Part shown: one piece after another, positions 13,001 through 21,735 of the stretch | Numbering within the stretch: position 1 is the stretch's first letter | Layout of the letters: each line of letters begins with the position of its first letter | Assembly (NCBI RefSeq): GCF_019393635.1 | Contig: NC_057861.1 | Span: 55,503,532 to 55,567,531, forward strand | Source of the DNA: Dromiciops gliroides | Taxonomy: Eukaryota; Chordata; Mammalia; Microbiotheria; Microbiotheriidae | DNA: 64,000 nucleotides | Direction of reading: 5' to 3' | Position numbers and translations under genes: made by a program | Notes under the pieces: generated by a model | What the model was told of the DNA's origin: nothing | Database searches by the model: none | The model's input: the letters and a program-made list of their open reading frames with translations, nothing else

Positions 13001-16000
13001 CTCCCAGCCCTGACATTCTCTGTTCTAGGTACCCTCCCAGCTATGATATTCTGTGTTCTAAGGGCCCTCCTAGCTCTGACATCCTTTGTTCTAAGGGCCC
13101 TCCCAGCTCTGACATTTTGGGTTCTAAGAGCTTTTCCAGCTATAACATTCTGGATTCTAAAGGCCCTCCCAGCTATGACATTCTATGTTATTTGAATTTC
13201 TTCCTCCAGTTTGGCCCTCTCTCCTATACCTCTTCCTTCTATACCTGTTTCCTTCTAGAACCTGAGTTCTTTTTTCCTTTCCCAATCCCTTACCCTGTCC
13301 CCTCATCCATAGCCCTTTCCTTACCTGGCGGGACATGCAACATCTAGTAGTGAGGGCTTCCAAGCCAGCTCAACTGCAGGCCGAGGACTGGGCCACCAAT
13401 GGAGTGGGACGCAAAGGTGAGGTGTGTGGGGAGGTCCTGGACCCTGGAGGACCTGCCCTGGAGTTCAGGGCCAAGAAACAGATGGCCCCGAACCTATCTG
13501 CCCACAGTAAGCCACCACTATGGCTATGGGTTGCTGGACGGTGGGCTTCTGGTGGATTTGGCCAAGAAGTGGAGGATAACGAAACCCCAGTTGAAATGTT
13601 CTATCAAGGTCATCAGCAGTCCCATGTGAGCCTCCCCCCCAACCTTTTCTCCACTTCCCCCATCCCATATGCAGCCCTAGCCCTGTGCATCATAAAATCA
13701 CTGTTTAGAGCCAGAGGGGGTCATTTTGTAGATGAAGAAATGAAAACTCAGAGGAGGTAGGGGTTTGTTCAAACATACACAGCCAGGAAAGAGCAGACTC
13801 ATAATCTGTACTCTTCCCACTATGCTGTTCTCCAGTCTAGTATAGGATGGTAAGAGTCTGTGGCATTTGCCTTTCTTCCCATCTATCCCCTCCTCCTATG
13901 GTCCTGGGTCCTGCTGGGCCCCCTAACTCACTTTATTTCCTTCCATCAGCAGTCCCAGTGTGGCTCCCTTCTTAGGCCTTTCATCATTTCCCCCCAGGTC
14001 TTGTTTTTTTTTAAGGCAATCAGGGTTAAGTAACTTGCCCAGGGTCACACAGCCAGTTAAGTATCTGAGGCCAAATTTGAACTCAGATGCTCCTGATTCC
14101 AGGGCCAATGCCCTTAGACCTTTCTTATTCATTCTGCTAAAATATAAGCCTAGTGTAAGAAGCATGGTGGAAAGAGTTTGGGAGTCAAAAGGCCTTGGTT
14201 CACACCTTAGCTCTAACTTGTGCGTTACCTTGTTGGTGCCAAGGTTGGAATAGATATCTTTTAAAGACACCCTGACCCCTGACCCCCCAGCTCTGACATT
14301 ATGTTTTCTAAGGTTCCTCCTAGTTCCCACAGTCTGTGTTCTAGGGGCCCTTTAGGCTCTGACCTCCTATGTTCTAAGGACCCTCCTGGTTCTGACTTTC
14401 TGTGTTCTAAGGGCCCACCTAACCTGGACATTCTCTGAGTGTTTCCCTGCCTGGCCAGGGTCCCGGTCACTTTTCCTGGGTTCTCCCCTGCTCCTGGCCC
14501 CACCCCAGGGTGAAGAGGGTCTCAGCTGCTCCATGTGACTCCTGTGTTCTCATCCCCCACCCCACCCCTGGGCAGTCCCATTAAACCAAGGACGCAGGTG
14601 AGGCGAAATGTATCAGCCTGCCGAGGGGACGACCCCCACATCCGCTCACTGGAACACGTCCAGGTACAGCTGTCCCTCACCTACAGTCGTCGAGGGGACC
14701 TGGAGATCACGCTCACCAGCCCCATGGGCACACATTCCACCCTTGTAGCAGTCAGGTGAGCTCAGCCTCAGTTTAATTCAATCCTTGTTCATAGTCCTGG
14801 TGCACAATAGATAGGACAGAGATCCTGCCCTCCAGGAGCTGATGCTCTAACTAAGGGTTAAAGGTGGGGTTAGGACATAAGGGAGACTGAGCCCAGTGCT
14901 AAGGGGGAGGGTCTGGCTTTGAAAAGTCAGAGGCCCTAGAAAGTGATGTGTCTACACAAGGCAACTGACACATCAGCTTCTTTCTTTCTTTCTTTTTTTT
15001 GGTGAGGCAATTGGGGTTAAGTGACTTGCCCAGGGTCACACAGCTAGTAAGTGTCAAGTATCTGAGGCCAGATTTGAACTCAGGTCCTCCTGACTCCAGG
15101 GCCGGTGCTCTATCCACTGCACCACCTAGCTGTCCCTCATCAGCTTCTTAAAAGACAGAATGTACAGAGAATGAGAAGGAAACATCATTGATGAGTTCAA
15201 CTCACTTGGCCCAAGCCAACTATATACTCAGCAGGGGACTGGATGAACTGGCAGATGTGGTTGTCAGGTCACTGCTAGGGACCTTGGAAAGATTATGGAG
15301 AATGGGAGAGGTACCCAAGGGGGAGAGAAAGGCAAATATTGTCCTGATTTTTAAAAAGAGAGGGAGGGGCAGCTAGGTGGCGCAGTGGCTAGAGCACGGG
15401 CCCTGGTGCCAGGAGGACCTGAGTTCAAATCTGACCTCAGACACTTGACACTTACTAGCTGTGTGACCCTGGGCAAGTCACTTAACCCTCAATGCCCCGC
15501 AAAAAAAAAAAGACGAAGAAAAAGAAAAAGAAGAAGCCCTGGGCTAGACAGTCATATAGTGACTGACTCCACATTCAGGTAGATTTAGAATTGATTGAAT
15601 GAACAGCTATTATGTAGTTATTAATGAGAGTATATCATCTCATTGATTGTTGGCCTTGGGAGGGGGGAGAGAAGGGAGGGTGGGAGAAAAATTTGGAACT
15701 CAAAAAATATCTTTACATGTAATTGAGAAAAATTAAAATAAATAAATTTTTTTTAAAAGAAAGTATATCATCTTGGAAAGAGATTTCCAGGGGAGTGCCT
15801 AAGACTCTATGCATGGCCCAGGGCTGTTTAATGTTGTCCAAAGAAAATCTTATATTATAACTTGGATAAGGCTTAGCTGGCATCCTTATCAAATTTGCCA
15901 ATGGTACAAAGCCAAAAGGAATAGTTAATACATTGGATGGGGATGGTCAGGAGTCCAAAAAGAAAATCTTGATGGAAAAACATTGAGCTGAACCTTAACA

Positions 16001-19000
16001 TGAAATCTAATAGAGATAAATAGAAAGTCATAATATTGGGCTCAAAAAATCAATTGCACAAACACAAGATTGGGGAGAGTATGATTAGACAGAAATTCAT
16101 CTGAAAAAAGATCTGGGAGTTTTAGTAGATCGTAAACTCAACATTAATCAGCAATATGATTTGGCACCTGAGGGAGTGAATGTGATATTTAACTGCATTG
16201 AGAGTCATAGCAAGCAGGAATAAGGAGGTGTAATAGATTGACCCATGTTGCCCTGAGCAGACCGTGTCTGGAGGCCCGAATTCCGTTCTGATCTCCTGTG
16301 TGTGAGTTTTCTAAGCAAAAGCTGGGTGACCAGTCAACAAGCATTTCTTTATCATGTGCCCTACTCAATCTGAGGCATTGGAAATGCAAAGACAAACTCA
16401 ATGTACAAAGAGAATAAGGAATTTACATTCTATTGGGGGAGATAGCACAGCATCATCAATCCCAACCTAGCTAGCATCTCTATAGCATTTTGAAGTTTGC
16501 AAAGTGCTTTATAGTTATTTTATTTTATCCTCACAGCCTTGAGGAGGTGGGTATATACACACTAAGTATCAACACATACAAAGTAAAAACGAGGCAATTT
16601 CAGGATGGGGGGAGGTATTTGGGGCTGTTGGGGGGTGGGAGAAAGATCAGGAACAGCCTCCGGTAGGTGGTATCCCTGGGGATGAGCTCTGAAGGGCATC
16701 AGACATTCTAAGAGGAGAAGGGAGTGCATTCTGGGCAAAAGGGGACAGCCTGAAGCAAAGGTATGGAGAGAGGAGATGGAATATCACATACAAGGAGGGG
16801 CAATCAGGCAAGTCTGGCCAGAATGTAGACTGGAGTTGGTGAAAGGGCGGGATGTGACATCAATCTGGAAAGACTGGCGGGAGCCAGGTGGGGAAGGGCT
16901 CTAAGCACCAACCTAAGGAGTTAGAGATTTTTCAGCAGGCGGTGATTGGGTCAGAGATATGCTTTCGGAAAATTATTTTAGCAATTATGTGGAGAATGGA
17001 ACAGAGAGGAAACTGAGGCTGAGAGAGATTCAGTTACTTTGCCTGGGGTCACATAAGTGTTTGAGGTGGAATTTGTTTTGTTTTGCTTTTTTGGGGGCAG
17101 GGCTATGAGGGTTAAGTGACTTGCCCAGGGTCACACAGCTAGTAAGTGTCAAGTGTCTGAGGCTGGATTTGAACTCAGGTCCTCCTGAATCTAAGGTGGG
17201 TGCTCTATCAACTGTGCCACCTAGCTGCCCCTTTGAGGTGGAATTTGAACTCGGTTCTTCCTGAGTCCAGTGTCCTTGGCCATGGAGACACATAGTGGCC
17301 TCTTTCAACTGAAATTCGGTCATTCTGGGACTGTGGCACCTGGAGGAATCAGGAAATGCTTCCTGGCAGACACCCCACCTGATATGGTCCTTGAAGGAAG
17401 GGAGGCCCTTCAGTCGATGGAGATGGGGGTGGAAAGAAAGGAACCCTTTCCAAGAATGGGGAGGCCCAGAGAGGAGAGAGCAAAGGAAGAGGATGGAGAA
17501 GGGGGGGGGCGGGGGGCTAGTCTAGTTTGACTGGAATGTGGAGTACAGGAAGGAGAGGAGATGAGACCAGGGAGGCTGGAGTCAGATTGGGAAGGGCCTT
17601 GAATGCTAAGATTACGAATTTACCCTCTATTTGGCATTTGGGGTTGGTTGGTTGGTTTTTGAACTGTGTAAAGGGTAAGTAAGAGTTTGGCATTAGGAAG
17701 ATTCCTCAGGCCGCCTGTGGAGATGGGGAGGGTCTCAGGGCAGGATGATAAGGACCTGACTGTGGCTTAGAACTTCCCTGGTCCCCTCACTTCTGCCCCC
17801 ACTGTCCCCACCTCTTCCTGGTAATAGTAGCATTTATATAGTGTTTGAAGATTTGCAAAGGGTTTTACAAGTGTTATTTTATCTTTACAACAATCCTGGG
17901 AGGTAGGCACTATTATTGTCTCCATTTTATAGATGAAGAAACTGAGGCAGAAAGAGATGAATTGACTTGCCCAGGGTCACACAGCTAACAGACATCCGAG
18001 GCCAGATTTGAACTGGAGTCCTTCCTGACTCCATTGGGTTACCTAGTTCTCCTCCAACCTCGGTGCCCTCCATCTCTGCTTTCCCCAAAGCAGCTCATTC
18101 TCCCTCCTTCAGGCCCTTTGACACCAGCAGCCGGGGTTATAAGAATTGGATCTTCATGTCCACGCACTTCTGGGATGAGGACCCACAGGGCATCTGGACC
18201 CTGGAACTAGAGAACAAAGGCTATTATTATAACTTTGGTGAGGCACTGAGGAGAGCAGGGGAGGAGGGGGGGGAGGGCATGGAGGGGGAAGAGGAGGAGG
18301 GAGGGGAGGTCCCCTAGAATCTCTAGGGATTCTGCCCTGGAGGCTTGGCTCTCCTCGTGCTCTTAGACAAGATACCCGCACCCCTGCTCTCCCCACTATA
18401 ATCATTATCCTCTCTGCCCCGCTTCCCACCTCACACTGTTCAGGGACTCTTCAGAGCTATACTCTGATTCTGTATGGGACAGAGGAGAATATGTTGGCCC
18501 GGAAGCTGAGCACGCAGGTGACCAGTGAATGCTTGCAATGGGACCCCAAGGGCCTGTGCCAAAGTGAGTGACAGGCCCTGGCCCCTGGCCACTTCAGACC
18601 ATGGGAGAGATTTTGGGGACAGGAGCTGTTATGGCCCAGTGTAGTGGATTGGAGAGGGCACTGGGCATGATGTCAGGAAGACTTGGGTTCAAATCCTATC
18701 TCAGGCGCTAACTTCAGGCCCCTGGGCAAATCACTTAATCTTTCTGTGCCTCAGTTTCTTCATTTGTAAAATGGGGGGGGCGGGACTGGACTTAATAACA
18801 TGCCTTTAGGGTCTCTCCCCGATATAAATCTGTGATCCTATGGCCCAGCCTCCCTGAATAATATGTCCAACATCTCTAAATGCCTCCAATCTATCCCTGC
18901 CTCATTCATACTATCTTTGGTGTGTCTGATTCTATCATCTCCCTACAGAGTGTATCAGCCCCTACTACATCCTGGGCCGCTTCTGCCTCTCCTATTGCCC

Positions 19001-19505
19001 TCCCCGATATTTCAACCGGACTCGCCGGGGCTTAAGGCCCGAAGCTGGCCATCCTGCCTCCAAGGTCCGGGTCTGTGCCAGCTGCCACCCTTCCTGCTAT
19101 ACATGTCAAGGCCACTCGGCTCATGCCTGCACAGCCTGCCCGCCCCACTACACCCTGAACGCGCGGACTCATTCCTGCTCCCCACCCCCAACTACCTCCT
19201 CCCTCTCCCTATCACGGTCCCAGCTCACCAGCTCTTTACCGCTGGCCCAGCCCAAGCAGTTGAAGACAACGACCGTGGTGATCCTGGCCGTGGCCTGCAG
19301 TATTCCCCTCTTCTTCTGCACTGTCTACTTCAGCTATCAACTGCTGAGATCGCGCCTGGGCAGCCGGCACCGTCCCTGCTGCCAGGCTGGGGCTGGCCCT
19401 GGGCCCGGCCCAGCCTACCTGGCCTCTCGGACCACTAGCCCTGGTATGGCTACATCTTCTGGGCCAGCCTCAGACCTAGACAGTGATAGCTCCTCCCCTG
19501 GCTAG
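2058..19505 (+). CDS. PCSK4: PCSK4, proprotein convertase 4 (5' end outside window)
   Basis: Calcium-dependent subtilisin-like protease that cleaves precursors at paired basic residues in the secretory pathway; in mammals it is known mainly from testis and sperm. Thirteen coding exons join in frame: 2058-2153, 2326-2454, 3461-3537, 3653-3741, 4911-5083, 12261-12476, 12593-12693, 13313-13416, 13508-13625, 14576-14755, 18113-18237, 18444-18563, 18949-19505 (2085 nt, 694 residues visible). Visible residues 10-15 are KRRVKR, the propeptide cleavage site. The catalytic set is complete: Asp61 (SILDDG), His102 (HGTRC), oxyanion Asn203 (ASGNGG), Ser277 (GTSASAP). The P domain carries RGD at 407-409. 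A Cys-rich segment (about 511-586) and one hydrophobic segment (about 617-637) follow, then a polar tail rich in Asp and Ser. Signal peptide and most of the propeptide are not in the window. The intron 5084-12260 is swollen by SINEs. Confidence 0.95.
2640..2796 (+). repeat. local duplication, copy 2
   Basis: Matches 718-873 in order and orientation, including the non-MIR part. It lies in the PCSK4 intron after exon 2326-2454. Confidence 0.65.
2800..3100 (+). mobile_element. L2 LINE 3' end
   Basis: Recognised from the conserved order CAGCTCAAGTGTAACCTCCT, CCCAGTAGAATGTAAGC, GAAGGCAGGGTC, GGGCTGGGCACAGAGCCCAG. Ancient mammalian relic in a PCSK4 intron. Confidence 0.6.
4061..4200 (-). repeat. 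33-bp minisatellite, array 1
   Basis: About four units of the form GGGCCCTTAGAACAGGGAATG, TCAGA.CT. This is the reverse complement of the unit in the arrays at 12897, 14275 and 45600. Confidence 0.75.
5225..5690 (-). mobile_element. LINE (L1-type) 3' terminal fragment, split by a SINE
   Basis: Same order of motifs as the minus LINE at 20040-20500: TCTTTTGTTTTTACATCTAA, pyrimidine-rich TCCCTCCTACC, AATTAAGAAAAGCTGG, TGTTCCACACC, CTGCAAAGGAGTAAGGGAGG. A SINE splits it at 5355-5507. Confidence 0.5.
5355..5507 (-). mobile_element. SINE, minus copy, type A-like
   Basis: T-rich start, AATGAGGGTTAAGTGACTTG, and GCACCACCTAGCTGCCCC end. Flanks GAGAATTTCTTT and AAGAATCTTT are a likely target duplication. 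Confidence 0.85.
6101..6265 (-). mobile_element. SINE, type A
   Basis: CAGGGCAATGAGGGTTTAGTG to CACCTAGCTGCCCCC. Flanks CCTCGGTTTC and GCTTGGTTTCC point to a target duplication. Confidence 0.9.
6420..6570 (+). mobile_element. old MIR/Mar1-like SINE
   Basis: GGGGCAGCTTAGAAAAGAGC, TTGAGTTCAAATTTGAGCTC, GCCTCTTACTAGCC, CCCTCATCTGTAAAAAG. Diverged. Confidence 0.5.
6837..6985 (+). mobile_element. SINE, type A
   Basis: GAAGCTAGGTAGCACAGTGG head, GATTCAGGAGGACC and CTTGATACTT middle. The tail AACCCTTGTTGCCC is slightly changed and a few extra bases interrupt GTGTCACAGACCCTGG. Confidence 0.85.
7034..7370 (+). mobile_element. Mar1-like SINE, split by a younger SINE
   Basis: AGTAGCTAGGTGGTGCAGTGG start, then AGAAGGAAATGGAAAACC and TTTGCTAAGAAAACCCC after the insertion at 7134-7282. 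Confidence 0.7.
7134..7282 (+). mobile_element. SINE, type B, nested
   Basis: GATAGAGCACTGG, GAGTCAGGAGTACC, CACTTAACAC, CCCCAATCGCCTCACT tail. The host SINE reads GACCCTGG before and TACCCTGGGCAAG after. Confidence 0.9.
7422..7568 (-). mobile_element. SINE, type B
   Basis: GTGAGGCAATTGGGGTTAAG to CACCTAGCTGCCCC. Target duplication TGCTTTTTAATTTT on both sides. Confidence 0.92.
7641..7795 (-). mobile_element. SINE, type A
   Basis: CGGGGCAATGAGGGTTAAG to ACCTAGCTGCCCCC, with a (TTTTG)n variant tail. Target duplication ATATAAAATTATT on both sides. Confidence 0.92.
8030..8590. other. intron sequence without a recognised element
   Basis: Unique-looking sequence in the large PCSK4 intron, A/T-rich at its left end (several TAATAAA words). 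No exon, RNA gene or known repeat was recognised. Confidence 0.4.
8607..8768 (-). mobile_element. SINE, type A
   Basis: A perfect 17-bp target duplication, AAGGCTTGCTGGGTCCT, lies at 8590-8606 and 8769-8785. The element therefore includes 14 non-A bases (GAGTGGAAATACAT) beyond its T-run. Confidence 0.92.
8800..9184. other. intron sequence without a recognised element
   Basis: No exon or known repeat recognised between the SINE ending at 8768 and the MIR-like sequence starting near 9185. Confidence 0.4.
9185..9420 (-). mobile_element. MIR-like SINE
   Basis: Reverse MIR order: TTTACAGATAAGAACACTAAGG, GAGGTTAAGTGATTTACCC, TCACACAGCTACTAAG, GATTCCAGATCCAG. Confidence 0.6.
9668..9818 (-). mobile_element. 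SINE, nested, type A-like
   Basis: GGGGCAATGGGGGTTAAG to GCGCCACCTAGCTGCCCC. The host words ACTTAACTTTTTTT repeat on both sides. Confidence 0.9.
9923..10083 (+). mobile_element. SINE, nested, type A
   Basis: GGGGCAGCTAGGTGGCAC to CCCTCATTGCCCCGC-A(n). Flanks AAAATTTCAAAATCAGG and AAAACTTTGAAATCAGG are the aged target duplication. Confidence 0.9.
10440..10596 (-). mobile_element. SINE, type A-like
   Basis: CGGCAATGGGGGTTAAG to CACCTAGCTGCCCC. Perfect target duplication TATGCCAGGAGTTCTT. Confidence 0.93.
10604..10800 (+). mobile_element. non-autonomous DNA transposon relic, hAT-like
   Basis: GAGTTCTTAACCAAGGGTAC, then ATTTTCAATATAATTGGCTT, TTCTGAGAAGGGG and TTCACCAGATTCCCTGCC. I recognise this as an old interspersed element with AGTTCTTAACC-type ends. 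The family is uncertain. Confidence 0.45.
10929..11075 (+). mobile_element. SINE, type A
   Basis: GGGGGCAGCTAGGTGGCAC to CCCTCATTGCCCCTCCCCCCC. The usual A-tail is replaced by a C-run before AAAAG. Flanks AAGTGTCTATAC and AAGTGTGTATAC. Confidence 0.92.
11085..11575 (+). mobile_element. LINE (L1-type) 3'-region fragment, split by a SINE
   Basis: TAACTCCAGAGATTCCATTG, AATATTTATAGCAATGCTGT, GCAAAGAACTGGAAACAAAT, GCCCATCAATTGAGGAGTGG: the familiar order of the L1 ORF2-end/3'UTR region. It resumes after the SINE at 11465. Confidence 0.65.
11315..11464 (+). mobile_element. SINE, type B, nested in LINE
   Basis: Close to the type B consensus. Target duplication AAGAAATGATAAATATGG on both sides within the LINE. 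Confidence 0.94.
11586..11616 (+). mobile_element. SINE head fragment (30 bp)
   Basis: GGGGGCAGCTAGGTGGTGCG plus about 10 more bases, then a T-run and unrelated MIR-like sequence. Only the 5' head is present. Confidence 0.6.
12050..12170 (+). mobile_element. old MIR/Mar1-like SINE
   Basis: GGGCAGCACAGTGCGTTGGG, CCATGGCCTTGGAGTTGGG, CTGGGTCTCATTTTCC. Lies just before the PCSK4 exon at 12261. Confidence 0.45.
12815..12895 (+). mobile_element. MIR 3' half leading into a minisatellite
   Basis: CTCAGTTTCCTCATCTGTAA, GTGGGAGGGTTGGACCAAAT, GATCTATAAAGTCCCTTT is the conserved MIR end. The 33-bp units of the next array continue from it. Confidence 0.65.
12897..13195 (+). repeat. 33-bp minisatellite, array 2 (about 9 units)
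   Basis: Units of the form GGCCCTCCCAGCTCTGACAT, TCTGTGTTCTAAG in the PCSK4 intron between exons 12593-12693 and 13313-13416. As 33 is divisible by 3, one frame is open and would read an 11-residue repeat ([11 protein letters not shown]). I do not consider it coding. Confidence 0.85.
14003..14110 (-). mobile_element. partial SINE, old
   Basis: AAGGCAATCAGGGTTAAGTA to GATTCCAGGGCCAATGC. The head end (CACCTAGCTGCCCC) is missing. Confidence 0.75.
14275..14435 (+). repeat. 33-bp minisatellite, array 3 (about 5 units)
   Basis: TCTGACATTATGTTTTCTAAG, GGCCCTTTAGGCTCTGACC, GACCCTCCTGGTTCTGAC. Same unit and orientation as array 2, 1.1 kb upstream of it, in another PCSK4 intron. Confidence 0.8.
14991..15136 (-). 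mobile_element. SINE, type B
   Basis: GGTGAGGCAATTGGGGTTAAG to CACCTAGCTGTCCC. Target duplication CATCAGCTTCTT. Confidence 0.93.
15190..16300 (+). mobile_element. L3/CR1 LINE remnant with RT C-terminal region
   Basis: Degenerate but collinear with CR1: AAATATTGTCCTGATTTTTAA, TATCAAATTTGCCAATGGTAC (reads as FANGT; the CR1 motif is FADDT), GATCTGGGAGTTTTAGTAGAT (DLGVLVD), CATTGAGAGTCATAG, CCTGAGCAGACCGTGTCTGGA. A SINE lies at 15366-15522. Confidence 0.65.
15366..15522 (+). mobile_element. SINE, type A variant
   Basis: Head GCGCAGTGGCTAGAGCACGG, middle GGTGCCAGGAGGACC, tail CCCTCAATGCCCCGC-A(n). Nested in the L3/CR1 remnant. Confidence 0.9.
16320..17035 (+). mobile_element. old interspersed repeat, family not named
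   Basis: CAACAAGCATTTCTTTATCA, TACATTCTATTGGGGGAGAT, then AGGGAGTGCATTCTGGGC, TGAAGCAAAGGTATGGAG, GGGAAGGGCTCTAAG. The same order recurs at 48540-49700. I recognise the type as an ancient mammalian repeat but cannot name it. Confidence 0.4.
17075..17231 (-). mobile_element. SINE, type A
   Basis: GCAGGGCTATGAGGGTTAAG to CACCTAGCTGCCCC. Target duplication TTTGAGGTGGAATTTG on both sides, inside an older MIR-like copy. Confidence 0.92.
17820..18050 (-). mobile_element. MIR-like SINE
   Basis: TAGCATTTATATAGTGTTTG, CATTTTATAGATGAAGAAAC, TGACTTGCCCAGGGTCACAC, GCCAGATTTGAACTGGAG. It ends shortly before the PCSK4 exon at 18113. Confidence 0.65.
18640..18790 (+). mobile_element. MIR-like SINE
   Basis: CCAGTGTAGTGGATTGGAGA, GACTTGGGTTCAAATCC, GCCTCAGTTTCTTCATTTG. 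Lies in the last PCSK4 intron. Confidence 0.65.
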
Positions 19506-19803
19506 TCCTCACAGCTGCTCTGGAACCAGAACACAGATTGTCTGGGATGGGTGGGTGGGGTCCTCCACTTACTGTCTCCCTCTGCCCTGGTACCTGGATT
19601 TTCTGGGCTGATGAACCTGCTGAGCTTCTTCCTGCCTGGGCTCTAGGAGTTCCCCCTCCCCTGCTATTTGGGAGCCAAGGTGGGACTATCCCTTGGCTTG
19701 AGTTTTCTTTCCCTGGCCTTGGTGGGTAGAAGGGAGGTGCCTCGCAGGAAATGGGGCACCCGGGGCCCAGTTTGAAGGCTGAGGGCTGGCTTCCATATTT
19801 GCT

Positions 19804-19809
19804 AATAAA
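19804..19809 (+). promoter_or_regulatory. PCSK4: polyadenylation signal of PCSK4
   Basis: Canonical AATAAA about 300 nt after the PCSK4 stop codon, in GCTAATAAAGG, followed by a T- and G-rich stretch (CTTGTTGTCTTTC). It gives a short 3'UTR. Confidence 0.8.
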
Positions 19810-20039
19810 GGTTAACACAAAGCTTGTTGTCTTTCTTCCTACTGAGAGGGGAGGGGGGCTGTGTGCACTGGGGGTTCCGTTGTCCCTGGCTCTACAGTTG
19901 AAGGCTTCAAGGTCCCAAATGGGAAAAAATGCATATGCCAGCAGCCAGTCACAATGCTCAGACTTAGAACACCCCCATTGGCATTTTCTAAAGTTCTTCC
20001 AGTTCAGTGTTGAAGTCAGAGTGGTGGGAATATATCTCT

Positions 20040-21015
20040 AGTCCTTTCAGGGTTACAAAACACTTTTTAAAAATCCATTTTTATAGAGATCTTTTGTTTT
20101 TTATGTCACCTGCATCCCCTAACATATCCCTCCCTGGTCTCCCACAATCCCCCATGACCCCCCCCCAGGAAAAAGAGAAGAAAAATAGTTCTGCAAAATT
20201 AACCCACAATTTTTTTTTGGGGGGGGGGGTAGAAATCTGACAACATATGCAGCATCCACACCAGCAAATCATCCCCTATTCTTTTTTTGTGTGTGTGTGA
20301 GGCAATTGGGGTTAAGTGACTTGCCCAGGGTCACACAGCTAGTAAGTGTAAAGTGTCTGAGGTCATATTTGAACTCAGGTCCTCCTGAATCCAGGGCTTG
20401 TGCTTTATCCATTGTGCCACCTAGCTGCCCCTCCCCACCCCTATTCTTACAAAGAAGCAAGGGAGGCAACATCTCTTCTTTCTCCTTTGGGGCAAGCTTT
20501 GTCACTGGAAGCATTGTTTTCTTTGTTTCCTTGTTCTTGTTCTTTTCATTTACATCGTAGGAGTCACTAGGCATATTGTCTTCCTGGCTCTGCCTGCTTC
20601 ACTCTGCATCAGCTCATGGAAATCTTCCATGTTTCTATATGCGCATCATAGTTATCATTTCTTACAGCACAGTAATATTCAAGTACATTCATGTGCCATA
20701 ACTTATTTAGTCATTACCCGATCGATTGGCATCAACTTTGCTTCTAATTCTTTGCTCCCAGGGAAAAAGAAGCTGCTATCTTTGGTGTGTGGAGGGTCCT
20801 TTTTTGTCATTCTCTTCATTCTGTTCAGTTCTGAATGCCGTATTTTAGGAAGGACAATGACAAACTAGAGCCCACCCAAAGGAGGGGACTGAAGGTGTCT
20901 AGTAGTAGAACCTCTGGGTCAGAGGGTATAGATATTTCAATGACTTTTTTTCCCACAATTCTAAATCACTTTCCAGAATGGTTGAACCATTTCAGGGCTT
21001 CCCCACCTGAGCACT
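20040..21015 (-). mobile_element. LINE (L1-type) 3' end, interrupted twice
   Basis: In reverse order: GATCTTTTGTTTTTTATGTC, GCAAAATTAACCCACAATTT, GCATCAGCTCATGGAAATC, CAGCACAGTAATATTC, CATTACCCGATCGATTGGC, AAATCACTTTCCAGAATGG. It contains a SINE (20282-20431) and a short L3-like piece (about 20822-20895). Confidence 0.6.
20282..20431 (-). mobile_element. SINE, mosaic A/B
   Basis: Type B end (GTGAGGCAATTGGGG) with a type A middle (GAATCCAGG, CTTTATCC). Target duplication CCCTATTCTT. Confidence 0.92.
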
Positions 21016-21142
21016 AGTGAGCCTATCTTTCCGAAATACCTCCCACATGGACTTCCCATCTTCTGTCATCTTATCAAACACTTTCAGTTCAACAAATGAT
21101 TACATTTAACATTCACAGAGCTCTTTAAATATATAATCATTG

Positions 21143-21284
21143 GGGGCGGCTAGGTGGTGCAGTGGATAAAGCACCAGTCCTGGATTCAGGAAGACCTGAG
21201 TTCAAATCTGACCTCATACACTTGACACTTGCTAGCTGTGTGAGCCTGGGTAAGTCACTCTCATTGCCCCATCAAAAAAAAAAA
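21143..21284 (+). mobile_element. SINE, type A, first of three
   Basis: GGGGGCGGCTAGGTGGTGC to CTCTCATTGCCCCATC-A(n); a few bases are missing after AAGTCACT. Confidence 0.88.
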
Positions 21285-21370
21285 AGCTTAGCTCAAATAG
21301 CATCTTTATTAGTTGTGTGACCCTGGGCAAGTCACTTAACCCTCATTGCCCCACAAAAAAGGAAAAAAAA
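21285..21370 (+). mobile_element. SINE 3' half, second of three
   Basis: Starts at GCTTAGCTCAAATAGCATC and keeps only TTAGTTGTGTGACCCTGGGC to CCCTCATTGCCCCAC-A(n). The 5' half is missing. Confidence 0.75.
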
Positions 21371-21379
21371 GTCTACTAT

Positions 21380-21517
21380 GGGGGCAGCTAGGTGGTACAG
21401 TGGATAGAGCTCTGGCCCTGGAACCAGGAGGATCTGAGTTCAAATCTAGCCTCAGACACCTACTATTGCTGTGTGACCCTGGGCAAGTCACTTAACCCCG
21501 ATTGCCTAAAAAAAAAT
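21380..21517 (+). mobile_element. SINE, third of three
   Basis: GGGGGCAGCTAGGTGGTAC to CCCCGATTGCCT-A(n), with variant middle GAACCAGGAGGATCTGAG. Three SINE pieces lie in tandem in under 400 bp. Confidence 0.88.
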
Positions 21518-21700
21518 CTCCTCTGTAAAAAGTACAAGTGCCCTTACTGCAAACCTAGTGCCATCTGGACTAAACCTCAAACACTAGATTTGGAACCTTC
21601 CTGCTGCTCTATACTAACAACCGTGGAGAAATCATTTCCCTCTAGGACTCAGCTTTGCTGCCTCTAAGGTCCCTTTCCAATTCTAGATCCAATAATCGGT

Positions 21701-21701
<1 letters not shown>

Positions 21702-21727
<26 letters not shown>
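21702..21727 (+). repeat. (TC)n microsatellite
   Basis: Uninterrupted TC dinucleotides directly before the T-run of the following minus SINE, so they are part of its grown tail. Confidence 0.9.

Positions 21728-21735
<8 letters not shown>

Noticed and set aside
12844-13347. Open frame of 167 codons with an 11-residue repeat ([11 protein letters not shown])
   Set aside because: It is the 33-bp minisatellite read in its one open frame and it runs into a true PCSK4 exon in another frame. It lacks any family resemblance.
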